DNA of 64,000 nucleotides from Paenibacillus donghaensis (GCF_002192415.1 NZ_CP021780.1:992001-1056000); one strand, 5' to 3'. Numbered from the stretch's first letter, positions 16,247 through 25,404 are shown. Notes: a model not told the origin generated them from the letters alone. Numbers and translations are program-made.

Positions 16247-18820
16247 CTACGGCTCAATTCCCCATGCAAGCTGATCGTTAATGAAACCTGTAATCTGTTC
16301 ATTGTTTATGACTTGACTGCTTGATGCATCGAACGAGTAATCGTCAACCTGGCTGTAATTTGACCAATTGGTTTTGGAAAACCTCGCTTGAATTTCTGCA
16401 CTCTGTCCGGGATTAAGTGTTCCAGCCGAATTCGTAAAGGCAATTTCCAAATAATAATCGGCTCCTGCAACAGGATTCTCCAGCTTGACAAATTCGCTTG
16501 TTACATTCGCGCTCCCTACACTTGCCCAGTCGCACCAGAAATTCTGTGTGCTTTCACCGTCAATTGTATAGTAATAACGAAGTTTTATATCACTAAGATG
16601 GATAGCCGAGTCACCTGTGTTGACTAATTTGAATTTGGGTGAAATTCCGTTGGTTGATGCGCTCGTATTGCCGTTAAAGGATTGGATCGCCAAGTCTCCT
16701 GCGGGTACGGGAGCATCGCTGTCAATTACATTTAATGCAAGATCAGCGTTGTTTCCTCCGCTGAAATGAAAGGTTATGGCATGTTGGCCAGGCGGCAGCT
16801 TGGAAAGATAGGATGTAGACAGAACGAAAGTATTGCCTGATAGCGTATAATCCTGGCCAGGTTCAAGTGAATAAGATTGATTGGTAACGCTTGCAAGCTG
16901 ATGACCGTTTAATGTAACGGATATTTCAATATCCTGTTGCGGATCTGCCGCTTTATCGAATGTTGCATTCAGGGGAGAAATCGCAGCACTCGGTGTTGAA
17001 TCTACGATCTTGACTTTTAATACAGGATCTTGTCCTTGATTAAAGTCAAAGATGATCGAATGCTCGCCAATCGGCAGCCGGGCAAGGAATGCACTTTTCA
17101 GCAGAAGTGTATTTCCGCTTATAGTGTAATCCTCATCCACGGCCAATACATTGGCGCCCGCTCTAAGGGAGGTTAACGTATTGCCGTTAAAATTTACTGC
17201 AATTGCTTTGTCGCTTGGATTTGGCGTATATTTGTCAAATTCGACGTTTGCGGGTACGATGGATGCGCTTGGGGTTGGATGATCAACCTTTAAATTGGGC
17301 AGTTCGTCCAGCGTAATCACATAATTGCTCTGATAAAGCTCAGTCAGGGTATCCGGATAATTAAATGCGGAACTCATGAGATGCTCGCCATACCATGGGC
17401 AGAAATAGAGCCAGCCCGACTTTTCCTCTGTAAGATTTTGTACGCTTGGCACCGTGTCATTCTCCGTCATTGCCACCATTTTCGTACCATGGGTTAATTC
17501 AACAAGCTGATAGAAAATCGATGTAATGGCATCTTCATTGGGTACGCCCGACAAACCGTCATAGCGGTTGTAGATGGTATTGTATTTATCATACCCCACG
17601 ATATCCACCTGAGCATCGCCAGGATACCATGCGGGGGAAGAGTTGTACACGTAGCTGTTGTATGTCCAGATCAAGTTGTGCAAGCCGTACGTTTCAGTAA
17701 GCTCCGTATAGAGCATATCCCACAGCTCTTTGTAAACCTCCGCACCTGCCGAGGCCCACCAGAACCACGCGCCTTCCCCATTCACCCCGCCGTTGCCCTC
17801 AGCCTCGTGATAGGGGCGGAAAATAACAGGCACATTATTATCTTGCAGAATAAGCAGCTGTTCCGCCAAATCATCAATGGTCGTCATCACATATTGATAT
17901 TCTTTTGTGCCGGGAATCACTGCATTGGCTGTATTAAAATTGGTTTCAGTAGGCTTATAGGTGGCTTTTTTCCAATCCACAAACTCACCGGGCTGATAGG
18001 AATTGAAATCTCTTGGGACATTAATATGCCAGGAAGCCGTAGCGATCCCGTTTCGGTTATTAACCCAATCAATAACACGATTGGTTGTGCCGTCCTCCCA
18101 ACCGTATAACGGATTATAGTTCATAAGATCGAAGCCTCTGATTGCCGGATATTTTCCTGTTAAGTTGTGAATCCATTCAAACTCCAGTTCCGAATTGCCG
18201 TCATTTCCGCCTCCGTAAATCTCTTGCTGTCCCGAGATAATATTGTTGCCGTAAACCTCTGTTAAATAGTTCATTAAAATTTGGGTTTCCGCTGTGGCTT
18301 GACTATCTGTGAGGACGGGCTGTACATCCAGAGGATCAAGATCGGCATAATCCACGGTAAAGGTGTCGAAATAAGCAAATCCCCAGCCTGCCTTAACTTG
18401 TATTGTGTTGCTGCCTTGGTTCAGCTTATGAAAGCCGAAACCGAAATTCGACCACTCCTTAGTGTAGGGAAGCATATACGAGCCCTTATTAACGTCGTTA
18501 ATATTTAAATATTGAAGCCTGCCGTCAGGACTCAACTCTTGCATATACCGGGTGGAAATCGCATACATTCCGGTTTCCGGAACAGTGACTTGGAAGCTTA
18601 GTGTGCCGGAATTCTGCATCCAAACAAATCCATTTCCGGAGAATCCGGGCTTTGGTTGTCCGTAAATTTGAGTCACCACTTGAAGATCGGATGTGAGTTG
18701 AGCGTTTTCGCTTTCAATAACGAAAAGTGCGGTGTCTGCATGAACGGGCGCTGTCAACAAACCAAGCAGCAGAGAAAATGCGATTGCAATTGCGCTTGCC
18801 TTTTTTACTAAATAGTTCAT
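16247..18820 (-). CDS. Secreted multidomain GH26 beta-mannanase
   Basis: Extracellular endo-mannanase by family resemblance. Domain order: signal peptide ending at VHA-DT (about residue 28), an N-terminal carbohydrate-binding module of about 125 residues (CBM6/35-like), the GH26 barrel (about residues 165-510) with acid/base Glu in RPYHEAEG and nucleophile Glu in AMTENDT, two X2-type Ig-like modules (each with SGNT-L-L and LPxGxH motifs), and a C-terminal CBM3-like cellulose-binding module. ATG 18820 has GGAAAGG at good distance and is preferred over ATG 18838, which would put six more residues before the signal peptide. A consensus cre site lies 56 bases upstream. Substrate specificity within GH26 is inferred. 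Confidence 0.92.
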   Translation of the reverse strand: MNYLVKKASAIAIAFSLLLGLLTAPVHADTALFVIESENAQLTSDLQVVTQIYGQPKPGFSGNGFVWMQNSGTLSFQVTVPETGMYAISTRYMQELSPDGRLQYLNINDVNKGSYMLPYTKEWSNFGFGFHKLNQGSNTIQVKAGWGFAYFDTFTVDYADLDPLDVQPVLTDSQATAETQILMNYLTEVYGNNIISGQQEIYGGGNDGNSELEFEWIHNLTGKYPAIRGFDLMNYNPLYGWEDGTTNRVIDWVNNRNGIATASWHINVPRDFNSYQPGEFVDWKKATYKPTETNFNTANAVIPGTKEYQYVMTTIDDLAEQLLILQDNNVPVIFRPYHEAEGNGGVNGEGAWFWWASAGAEVYKELWDMLYTELTETYGLHNLIWTYNSYVYNSSPAWYPGDAQVDIVGYDKYNTIYNRYDGLSGVPNEDAITSIFYQLVELTHGTKMVAMTENDTVPSVQNLTEEKSGWLYFCPWYGEHLMSSAFNYPDTLTELYQSNYVITLDELPNLKVDHPTPSASIVPANVEFDKYTPNPSDKAIAVNFNGNTLTSLRAGANVLAVDEDYTISGNTLLLKSAFLARLPIGEHSIIFDFNQGQDPVLKVKIVDSTPSAAISPLNATFDKAADPQQDIEISVTLNGHQLASVTNQSYSLEPGQDYTLSGNTFVLSTSYLSKLPPGQHAITFHFSGGNNADLALNVIDSDAPVPAGDLAIQSFNGNTSASTNGISPKFKLVNTGDSAIHLSDIKLRYYYTIDGESTQNFWCDWASVGSANVTSEFVKLENPVAGADYYLEIAFTNSAGTLNPGQSAEIQARFSKTNWSNYSQVDDYSFDASSSQVINNEQITGFINDQLAWGIEP

Positions 18821-18875
18821 TTTCACTTTCCTTTCCATGTAAAATTTGATAGATCATCTTGCACCTCAGAGCGAA

Positions 18876-18889
18876 TGTAACCGCTCACA
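18876..18889 (-). promoter_or_regulatory. Consensus cre (CcpA) site upstream of the mannanase gene
   Basis: TGTAACCGCTCACA matches all fixed positions of the cre consensus TGWAANCGNTNWCA. It lies 56 bases before the mannanase start, so carbon catabolite repression by CcpA is expected. Confidence 0.75.
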
Positions 18890-19189
18890 TTAAACGTAGC
18901 ATATATATCATTTTATGTAAATAAATGGACAGATAAAAAATGTAGCGTAGCAAAATAACCCAATTTATCAACTGTATGTTTCCCTTGCTTCTTTACACCA
19001 GAAAGGAGATCTAAACGCTGAACGGATTGCGACAAAAGTATACCTCATTACCCAACAATTGACCTTGCCTATGCTCAAAAACTTGAATGAACTTCTATAA
19101 GGAGCTCTAAATAGTAACAGGTGTGCTTGTTATTTACGAAACTGCTTTCGGTTAATTGAAAGGTATTCAATAAAAACAAAATAATCATC

Positions 19190-19217
19190 TTTACAACCTG
19201 TTAATCTGGTGTAATAA
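19190..19217 (+). promoter_or_regulatory. Probable promoter of the GH94 operon
   Basis: TTTACA (19190-19195) and TAATAA (19212-19217) are 16 bases apart. The -10 element overlaps the left edge of the palindromic operator. Confidence 0.5.
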
Positions 19218-19247
19218 TCATTAACGAAAGCGGTTTCGTTAATGATT
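19216..19247. promoter_or_regulatory. 32-bp palindromic operator upstream of the GH94 operon
   Basis: Two 14-base arms (AATCATTAACGAAA and complement) surround a GCGG centre. The core CGAAAGCGGTTTCG resembles a LacI/CcpA-family half-site pair (12 of 14 cre positions), but the long symmetry suggests a dedicated regulator. A weaker relative (ACGAAACTGCTTTCGGT) lies at about 19137-19153. No regulator gene is adjacent. Confidence 0.7.
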
Positions 19248-19297
19248 CGGATAACGTAACGAACCCTGCGCCATTATCACGGAGAGGATGATTTCAT

Positions 19298-22039
19298 TTG
19301 GTTCAAACGCAGAAGCAGAAGCATGGCTGGAGATTTACTGGCACTAACGGGGATTTCAAGCTTGAACAGCCGGAGAGCAGCAGTTATTTATATTTCCCGC
19401 TAGTCAATGAAGGAGGGATGATGTCTTCGGTCAGCCCCAAGCTGCACGGTCAGGTGGCCTCCGGGCACAATACCTTCCTTACACCGCCACTGTCGGTGGA
19501 GGATCTGCATAATTCGCGGGCATCCCGCAATTTCTGGATTCATCTGGAGGGCCAAGGCGTTTGGTCGGCAGCAGGCAATTCCGCGAAACAAAATGCGGAG
19601 GTGTATACAGATGAGGCCGATCCAGTGGAGCTGGAGGCGGGACTATTATGGCACAGAGTAACGCGTAGCAGCCTGCAGTTGGGGATAACTGCGGAAATTA
19701 CCAGCTTCGTGCCTTGCGGCCAGGACCGCGTAGAGCTGATGAAGGTAACGCTGAAGAACAGCGGGTCAGAGCCGCTGGAGCTGACGCCAACGGCAGCCAT
19801 ACCACTCTATGCCCGCTCAGCGGATGATCTGCGCGACCACCGGCATGTCACCTCATTGCTTCACCGCACGTATACGTCCGCTTATGGTGTGGAGGTGCAG
19901 CCCGCGCTTTCCTTTGACGAGCGCGGCCACCGGATTAACCATACCTCCTATGGTGTATTTGGAGCGGAAGGCAATGGAGCCGGTCCGGTTGGTCTGTTCC
20001 CGGTCCAGGAACAATTTATCGGGGAAGGCGGCAGCCTGGATTGGCCGGAAGCTGTAGTGCTGAATACAGAAGCCGCCGAAGCGGTAGACGGAGCAGCACT
20101 GGAAGGGTATGAGGCCATCGGCGGCATTCGTTTTGCCCAAGTGATTCTGCAGCCGGGAGCAAGCAAAAGTTATGTGCTGGTGCTGGCGATTGATGAGGAT
20201 AGAATCGACGTTCCTGTACTGATGGAGCGCTACGGTTCTGAAACGGGCTTTGATTCCCATCTGAAGCAGACGCAAGCCTTCTGGGCTGACAAGGTCAATA
20301 CGGTACAGTTCGAAACCGGCGATTCGGCTGCGGATCAATGGATGAAATGGGTGACACTGCAGCCGGTGCTGAGAAGACTGTATGGAAATTCCTTTCTGCC
20401 CTACCATGACTATGGCAGGGGTGGGCGCGGCTGGCGGGATCTGTGGCAGGACTGCCTGGCTCTGCTGATCATGGAGCCGGGCGAAGTGCGTTCGCTGCTG
20501 CTGAATAATTATGCCGGCGTGCGGATTGACGGCAGCAATGCAACGATTATCGGCCAGCAGCCGGGTGAATTCATCGCTGACCGCAACAATATTCCGCGTG
20601 TCTGGATGGATCATGGGGCCTGGCCGTTCCTGACGACGCTGCTGTATCTTAATCAGAGCGGCGATTTGGAGTTCCTGCTGCAGGAGCAGACCTATTTCCG
20701 CGATGCCTTCAGCAGCCGCTGCAAGCAGCGTAATCCGGACTGGAGCGCCGCAGATGGCAGTGATCTCAGAACAGCAGCGGGAGAGATCTATAAGGGGACG
20801 ATCCTGGAGCATATCCTGCTGCAGAATCTGGTGCCATTCTTTAATGTGGGAGAACACAACAACATCCTGCTGGAGGGTGCGGACTGGAATGACGGCCTGG
20901 ATATGGGCGCACAACGCGGTGAGAGCGTAGCCTTCACTTCATTTTATGCCAGTAATCTGCTCGAAATCTCACGGCTGCTGGATACACTGCAACAGCGCAA
21001 AGGCCTGAAGACGGTTGAACTGGCTGAGGAAATGGTGCTGCTGCTGGATACTCTGGGTGAAGCGATTGACTACGAATCCATCTCAGGCAAACTGAGCAGG
21101 CTGGAGGCGTATTACAGTGCAGCAGCCAATGAAGTGAGCGGCAATAAGGCGGTGCTTGAAATCGGCCGGGTGGCCGCGGATTTGGCGGGCAAAGCTGAGT
21201 GGATGTTTGAGCATTTGCGCAGCAGCGAATGGATAACCAGTACATCCGGCGACGGCTGGTTCAACGGGTACTATAATAACGATGCCGAACGTGTAGAAGG
21301 GGAATTTGCCGCAGGCGTCCGCATGACCCTTACAGGCCAGGTATTCCCGCTGCTTGGGGCTGCGGCAGCACCGGAGCAGGTGCCGCAGATCATAGCTGCC
21401 GTAGAGCGCAATCTGCTTGATCCGAATATCGGCTACAGGCTGAATACCCGTTTTGGCGGCATCCAGCAGAATTTGGGCCGGGCGTTCGGATTTGCTTTTG
21501 GGCATAAAGAAAACGGGGCAATGTTCAGCCATATGACTGTGATGTACGCCAATGCCCTCTATAAACGCGGATATGTGCAGGAAGGGTATAAAGTGCTGGA
21601 CTCTCTGTACCGGCTAAGCACAGATTTCGAACGCAGCCGTATGTATCCGGGTATTCCTGAATACATCAACGAGCAAGGCCGGGGGATGTATACGTATCTG
21701 ACCGGTTCGGCGAGCTGGCTGCTGCTGACGATGGTCAATGAGGTGTTTGGCGTGAAAGGGCTGCTCGGCGATCTGCTGCTGGCACCGAAGCTGGTGAAGC
21801 AGCAATTCGGACCTGATGGCACAGCCTCCATCGAAACGCTCTTCGCAGACCGCAGGCTGAGGGTGGTCTATAAGGCTGCTGGGAGCGTGGAATATGGGGA
21901 GTACCAGATACAATCCGTACTGCTGAATGGCAGTGAGGTGACGCTGCAGCGTGTCGAGGAGGGGTTGCTGATTGAGCGCAGGCTGATTGCCGCATTATCT
22001 GCGGAAGGTATCCACTGCCTGGAAGTCGAATTAGTGTAA
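19298..22039 (+). CDS. GH94 disaccharide phosphorylase (cellobiose/laminaribiose type)
   Basis: Cytoplasmic phosphorylase that would cleave a beta-linked glucose disaccharide with phosphate, giving glucose 1-phosphate. It has an N-terminal beta-sandwich (about 300 residues), a helical linker and an (alpha/alpha)6 barrel. GH94 hallmarks are visible: YHDYGRGGRGWRDLWQD, the catalytic Asp in EGADWNDGLDMG, and SGDGWFNGYYNNDAERVEG. No signal peptide. 913 residues is longer than cellobiose phosphorylases (about 810) and near the length reported for Paenibacillus laminaribiose phosphorylase, but the substrate cannot be fixed here. The start is TTG 19298 with GGAGAGG 10 bases upstream. Followed by a mutarotase-like gene; probably one operon. 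Confidence 0.85.
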   Translation: MVQTQKQKHGWRFTGTNGDFKLEQPESSSYLYFPLVNEGGMMSSVSPKLHGQVASGHNTFLTPPLSVEDLHNSRASRNFWIHLEGQGVWSAAGNSAKQNAEVYTDEADPVELEAGLLWHRVTRSSLQLGITAEITSFVPCGQDRVELMKVTLKNSGSEPLELTPTAAIPLYARSADDLRDHRHVTSLLHRTYTSAYGVEVQPALSFDERGHRINHTSYGVFGAEGNGAGPVGLFPVQEQFIGEGGSLDWPEAVVLNTEAAEAVDGAALEGYEAIGGIRFAQVILQPGASKSYVLVLAIDEDRIDVPVLMERYGSETGFDSHLKQTQAFWADKVNTVQFETGDSAADQWMKWVTLQPVLRRLYGNSFLPYHDYGRGGRGWRDLWQDCLALLIMEPGEVRSLLLNNYAGVRIDGSNATIIGQQPGEFIADRNNIPRVWMDHGAWPFLTTLLYLNQSGDLEFLLQEQTYFRDAFSSRCKQRNPDWSAADGSDLRTAAGEIYKGTILEHILLQNLVPFFNVGEHNNILLEGADWNDGLDMGAQRGESVAFTSFYASNLLEISRLLDTLQQRKGLKTVELAEEMVLLLDTLGEAIDYESISGKLSRLEAYYSAAANEVSGNKAVLEIGRVAADLAGKAEWMFEHLRSSEWITSTSGDGWFNGYYNNDAERVEGEFAAGVRMTLTGQVFPLLGAAAAPEQVPQIIAAVERNLLDPNIGYRLNTRFGGIQQNLGRAFGFAFGHKENGAMFSHMTVMYANALYKRGYVQEGYKVLDSLYRLSTDFERSRMYPGIPEYINEQGRGMYTYLTGSASWLLLTMVNEVFGVKGLLGDLLLAPKLVKQQFGPDGTASIETLFADRRLRVVYKAAGSVEYGEYQIQSVLLNGSEVTLQRVEEGLLIERRLIAALSAEGIHCLEVELV

Positions 22040-22076
22040 TTCCTAAGGAAATACACTTAACAAGGAGGCAGCAAGA

Positions 22077-22961
22077 GTGGCTCACATCTTATCGAATGGA
22101 ATCATCACCGTGGAGATTGCGGAGGTGGGAGAATACCGGCAATCCCGTTTTGACTGGACGGGCTGGATTACGCAGGTGACGCTGGAGCAAGGGCAGCATA
22201 CGTTCTGTGTACCGGAAAGCTTGATTCCCGGGCACGGAAGCGGGGGATTGGGACTCTGCAATGAGTTTGGCATTTCCCGGGCAATCGGATATGAAACGGC
22301 AAAGCCGGGAGAATGGTTCCCGAAGCCGGGAGTCGGGCTGCTGCAGCGACCGAACAACGGACCCTACGATTTTTTCAAACCTTATGAAATAGAACCTTTT
22401 ACCGTAACTTCAACAAAGGATTCTAACCAGATCGTATATAACGTTCAGGGTGCAGATAGTGGCGGCTATCGCATACAGCTCCGCAAAGCCATAGCGATAG
22501 ACAAGAATACTCTGACCATCAGCTACGAGCTTGAAAATCAGGGGACAGAGCCTTTTGAAACCGAAGAATATGTGCATAACTTCATTGGCATCAATGGAGC
22601 GCAGACCAGCGGAGACTATGAATTGCGTTTCGCCGAGGAGCTTGTCATTGAGGAGACGGAATCGGATTATACTGCCCAGCTGCTACAGGCGGAAGGGAAA
22701 ACCATCAGTTGGAACAGTATCCCTATTCAACCTTATTATTGCAGAATATCCGGCTGGGAAGAGCCGCGAGCAATGAATTGGGAGCTGATTCACAAGCCCA
22801 GCGGAGCAGGCGTATCCGAAAGTGGGGATTTCCCGGTCAGCAAGATTGCATTATGGGGAGAGAGCCATGTGATTTCACCGGAAGTTTTTGTTAACATTAG
22901 CCTTTTACCGCGTCAAAGCAAGCGCTGGGCGCGGAGCTACCGTTTTTTTGCTGCTGAATAA
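22077..22961 (+). CDS. Mutarotase-like protein of unknown function
   Basis: 294 residues, beta-rich, without signal peptide. The pattern (FDWTGWITQV, GHGSGGLGLCNEFG, KPGVGLL, EEYVHNFIGING, ISGWEEPRAMNWELI) resembles galactose-mutarotase/aldose-epimerase fold proteins, but the catalytic His/Glu set was not identified. GTG 22077 has AAGGAGG about 9 bases upstream and lies 37 bases after the GH94 stop, so co-transcription is likely. A role in anomer interconversion or in handling the sugar used by the phosphorylase is inference. Confidence 0.6.
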   Translation: MAHILSNGIITVEIAEVGEYRQSRFDWTGWITQVTLEQGQHTFCVPESLIPGHGSGGLGLCNEFGISRAIGYETAKPGEWFPKPGVGLLQRPNNGPYDFFKPYEIEPFTVTSTKDSNQIVYNVQGADSGGYRIQLRKAIAIDKNTLTISYELENQGTEPFETEEYVHNFIGINGAQTSGDYELRFAEELVIEETESDYTAQLLQAEGKTISWNSIPIQPYYCRISGWEEPRAMNWELIHKPSGAGVSESGDFPVSKIALWGESHVISPEVFVNISLLPRQSKRWARSYRFFAAE

Positions 22962-22995
22962 GCTGTGAACTGACCGGCTATGTGAATAATTATAC

Positions 22996-23024
22996 TTGCT
23001 GGTGTGTGAGAATACTGCTATCAT
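22996..23024 (+). promoter_or_regulatory. Possible sigma-A promoter of serC
   Basis: TTGCTG and TATCAT are separated by 17 bases, about 45 bases before the serC start. Confidence 0.45.
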
Positions 23025-23068
23025 AATCGATATCCATATTGATAGGAGAGAAAGGGTGGGGAGTAATT

Positions 23069-24157
23069 TTGAGCAAGAGAGCGTATAATTTCAACGCCGG
23101 TCCGGCGGCATTGCCGCTTGAAGTATTGGAACGTGCACAGGCAGAGTTTGTTGATTTCCGGGAGAGCGGAATGTCCATCATGGAAATGTCGCACCGTGGG
23201 GCGATATACGAATCCGTGCATAATGAAGCGCAGGAACGTCTGCTGTCGCTGCTCGGCAATCCCACAGGCTACAAGGTATTGTTCTTGCAGGGCGGGGCAA
23301 CTACACAGTTCGCCATGATCCCGATGAACTTTATTTCGGCCGGCCAGGTGGGCAGCTATGTCATGACGGGAAGCTGGGCTGACAAAGCGTTCAAGGAAGC
23401 CAAGCTGGCTGGTGGCGCACATGTAGCTGCTTCTTCCGAAGATCGCAAGTTCCTTGCCATTCCTGCGCTGAGTGAGATCCAAGCAGCGGACAACGCCGCT
23501 TATCTGCATGTTACCTCCAATGAGACTATTGAAGGTACTCAATACGCCGAATTCCCTGATGCGGGCTCCATTCCGCTGATCGCCGACATGTCCAGTGATA
23601 TCCTGAGCCGCAGCTTTGATGTCAATCAGTTCGGACTGATCTACGCGGGTGCTCAGAAGAACCTTGGACCCTCGGGTGTAACTGTAGTAATCGCCAAGGA
23701 AGAATTGATTGCGGAATCGCCGAAGAACATTCCGACGATTCTTCGCTACGATACTCATTACAAGAACAACTCTCTTTACAATACGCCGCCATCTTACTCT
23801 GTATATATGGTGAATGAAGTGCTGAAATGGATCGGTGAACAGGGCGGTCTGGCCGGCATCGAAGCCAAGAACCGCGACAAAGCGGGCCTGCTCTATGATC
23901 ATATCGACGGCAGCGACGGCTTCTACCACGGGGTTGCCGAGCAAGGCAGCCGCTCCATTATGAACGTAACGTTCCGCATGAATTCCGAGGAGCTGGAGAA
24001 ACAGTTCGTCAAGGCTGCGGAGCAGGAAGGGTTCGTTGGCCTTAAGGGCCACCGCAGTGTTGGAGGCTTGCGTGCTTCCATCTACAACGCGGTTCCTTAT
24101 GAGAGTGTCAAAGCACTCTCCGACTTCATGACTCATTTCCGCCAAACGCAAGGTTAA
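23069..24157 (+). CDS. serC: Phosphoserine aminotransferase
   Basis: PLP enzyme of serine biosynthesis (3-phosphohydroxypyruvate to phosphoserine), also used in pyridoxine synthesis in some bacteria. Motifs: AYNFNAGPAALP at the N-terminus, EMSHRG, FLQGGATTQF, the PLP lysine in IYAGAQKNLGPSG, and the C-terminal GLKGHRSVGGLRAS. 362 residues, full length. TTG 23069 with GGTGGGGAG 6 bases upstream gives the conserved N-terminus (MSKRAYNFNAGP); the ATG at 23039 would add ten non-conserved residues. Confidence 0.95.
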   Translation: MSKRAYNFNAGPAALPLEVLERAQAEFVDFRESGMSIMEMSHRGAIYESVHNEAQERLLSLLGNPTGYKVLFLQGGATTQFAMIPMNFISAGQVGSYVMTGSWADKAFKEAKLAGGAHVAASSEDRKFLAIPALSEIQAADNAAYLHVTSNETIEGTQYAEFPDAGSIPLIADMSSDILSRSFDVNQFGLIYAGAQKNLGPSGVTVVIAKEELIAESPKNIPTILRYDTHYKNNSLYNTPPSYSVYMVNEVLKWIGEQGGLAGIEAKNRDKAGLLYDHIDGSDGFYHGVAEQGSRSIMNVTFRMNSEELEKQFVKAAEQEGFVGLKGHRSVGGLRASIYNAVPYESVKALSDFMTHFRQTQG

Positions 24158-24172
24158 TTACAGTTGATATCT

Positions 24173-24201
24173 AACCTTCCGTCTTTGGCGGAGGGTTTTT
24201 G
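24173..24201 (+). terminator. Rho-independent terminator of serC
   Basis: AACCTTCCG and CGGAGGGTT pair around a 7-base loop, followed by a T-tract. Confidence 0.8.
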
Positions 24202-24204
24202 TCT

Positions 24205-24278
24205 CGCGCATTCCGTAGGAACAGCCCGCCTTTGACCTTACGAACTTGCGAATTCCGCAGGAACAACCCGCTTTTGAT
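24205..24278. repeat. Two direct copies of a GCGCATTCCGNAGGAACA-type unit
   Basis: GCATTCCGTAGGAACAGCCC and CGAATTCCGCAGGAACAACC start 36 bases apart. Further copies occur at 24605 and at 51504 and 51547, always beside the other dispersed repeats described for this window. Confidence 0.75.
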
Positions 24279-24585
24279 GTTACTACTTAGGACTCTTTAT
24301 CAAAAGATTTATGCAGAATCTGTTCCATCCTTAGGAGCCGAACAATTAGTTGCGAAACTGCATCTATTTAACCGTTTTTTTCCGTTTTGGAGGAAATAAG
24401 TGCGAATACGCATCTATTTTAGACTTTTGAGCGTTCCAAGAGTGAGTTACTCGAAATTAGGTGTAGATTTGCACTTATTTGCCTGCTGATGGACGTTTCG
24501 GCTGAATTTAGTTGCAGTTTCGCATCTAATTACTGGAAAGGCTGCAGGGCAGACTATAAATTCTGGCTGGAACCTGAGTAGTAAC
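24279..24585. repeat. Element with GTTACTACTTAGG terminal inverted repeats and hairpin units (copy A)
   Basis: Ends GTTACTACTTAGGACT (24279-24294) and its imperfect complement (GGAACCTGAGTAGTAAC, 24569-24585) match the perfect ends of the element at 51099. The 307-base interior holds four hairpin units of about 24-26 bases, the clearest being AATTTAGTTGCAGTTTCGCA followed by TCTAATT. No transposase. A short open frame across it looks accidental. Confidence 0.7.
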
Positions 24586-24601
24586 GTTTTTGACGTTAAG
24601 G

Positions 24602-24836
24602 TGTTGCGCATTCCGAAGGAACAGCCTGTCTTTGAACTTAACCCCCGGCCGAGCATCCCGTCAGGGATAGCCAACTAACATCAGCGGCGTCCAAGCGGTC
24701 CCGAAGGGATAAGCGGTCCACCCTCCCCAACTGCCTAGACACCGTACCGCCGGACTCCTTCGCCAAGCTTGCGGGAGTCCAGAGGGTGCAGCCCTTTGGG
24801 GCCCTCCCTTGGAAGGGAGGGTTTGGGAGGGATCGA
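24602..24836. repeat. Dispersed composite GC-rich repeat, copy 1
   Basis: Starts with GCGCATTCCGAAGGAACAGC and runs through CCCGTCAGGGATAGC, GCGTCCAAGCGGTCCCG, CGCCAAGCTTGCGGG, GTCCAGAGGGTGCA and CCCTTTGGGGCCCTCCC to GGAAGGGAGGGTTTGGGAGG. The same succession occurs at 51545-51774. It ends about 40 bases before trmL and contains several perfect short palindromes. Confidence 0.85.
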
Positions 24837-24875
24837 AATCTATTACAGCCAGCAAAGAGAGGAAACATCCATATT

Positions 24876-25340
24876 ATGCCACTACATATTGTACTGGTTG
24901 AGCCAGAGATTCCGGCCAATACCGGCAACATCGCCCGCACTTGCGCCGCTACAGGCACTCACCTTCATCTGGTGCGCCCGCTCGGCTTCCGTACAGACGA
25001 TGCCACACTGAAACGCGCAGGCCTGGATTATTGGCACGCCGTACATATTGAATATCATGATTCATTTGCTGAAGTGCTGGAGAAGTACAGCGAAGGCCGG
25101 TTCTTCTATGCAACCACCAAGGCGGAGAAGAGATATTGCGACTTCTCCTTCCAGGATGGAGATTTCTTCGTATTCGGCAAGGAGACCAAGGGATTGTCTG
25201 CGGAGATTCTGGAGTCCGGCAAGGAAACTAACATGCGGATGCCAATGAGCGATGCGGTACGATCGCTGAATTTGTCCAATTCTGCGGCAATTATTGTGTA
25301 TGAAGCACTTCGTCAGCTCGATTTTCCGAAACTTGTCTAA
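24876..25340 (+). CDS. trmL: tRNA (cytidine/uridine-2'-O-)-methyltransferase, SPOUT family
   Basis: Methylates the wobble nucleotide (position 34) of leucine tRNAs by family knowledge. The 154-residue knotted SPOUT fold is recognised from LVEPEIPANTGNIARTCAAT at the start, RPLGF, FFVFGKETKGL and the C-terminal MRMPMSDAVRSLNLSNSAAI. ATG 24876 starts the conserved sequence; in-frame codons further upstream lie in the dispersed repeat and are not part of the protein. GAGAGG sits rather far (about 14 bases) from the start. Promoter unclear because the repeat abuts it. Confidence 0.93.
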   Translation: MPLHIVLVEPEIPANTGNIARTCAATGTHLHLVRPLGFRTDDATLKRAGLDYWHAVHIEYHDSFAEVLEKYSEGRFFYATTKAEKRYCDFSFQDGDFFVFGKETKGLSAEILESGKETNMRMPMSDAVRSLNLSNSAAIIVYEALRQLDFPKLV

Positions 25341-25373
25341 AAGTAGACATTTTTTTCGAGAAATCCAGCAGGA

Positions 25374-25404
25374 TTCGACAATTAAGTAACGAAATGAATG
25401 ATAA
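25374..25404 (+). promoter_or_regulatory. Promoter with Spo0A box upstream of the abrB-like gene
   Basis: TTCGACA (25374-25380), the exact complement of the Spo0A box TGTCGAA, overlaps a -35-like TCGACA. TGATAA follows after 18 bases (25399-25404). In Bacillus, Spo0A represses abrB through such boxes; the arrangement here would do the same. Confidence 0.5.

Noticed and set aside
24786..24875. N-terminal extension of trmL
   Set aside because: Lies in the dispersed GC-rich repeat; the same peptide appears at 51723, and SPOUT homologues start at MPLHIV.
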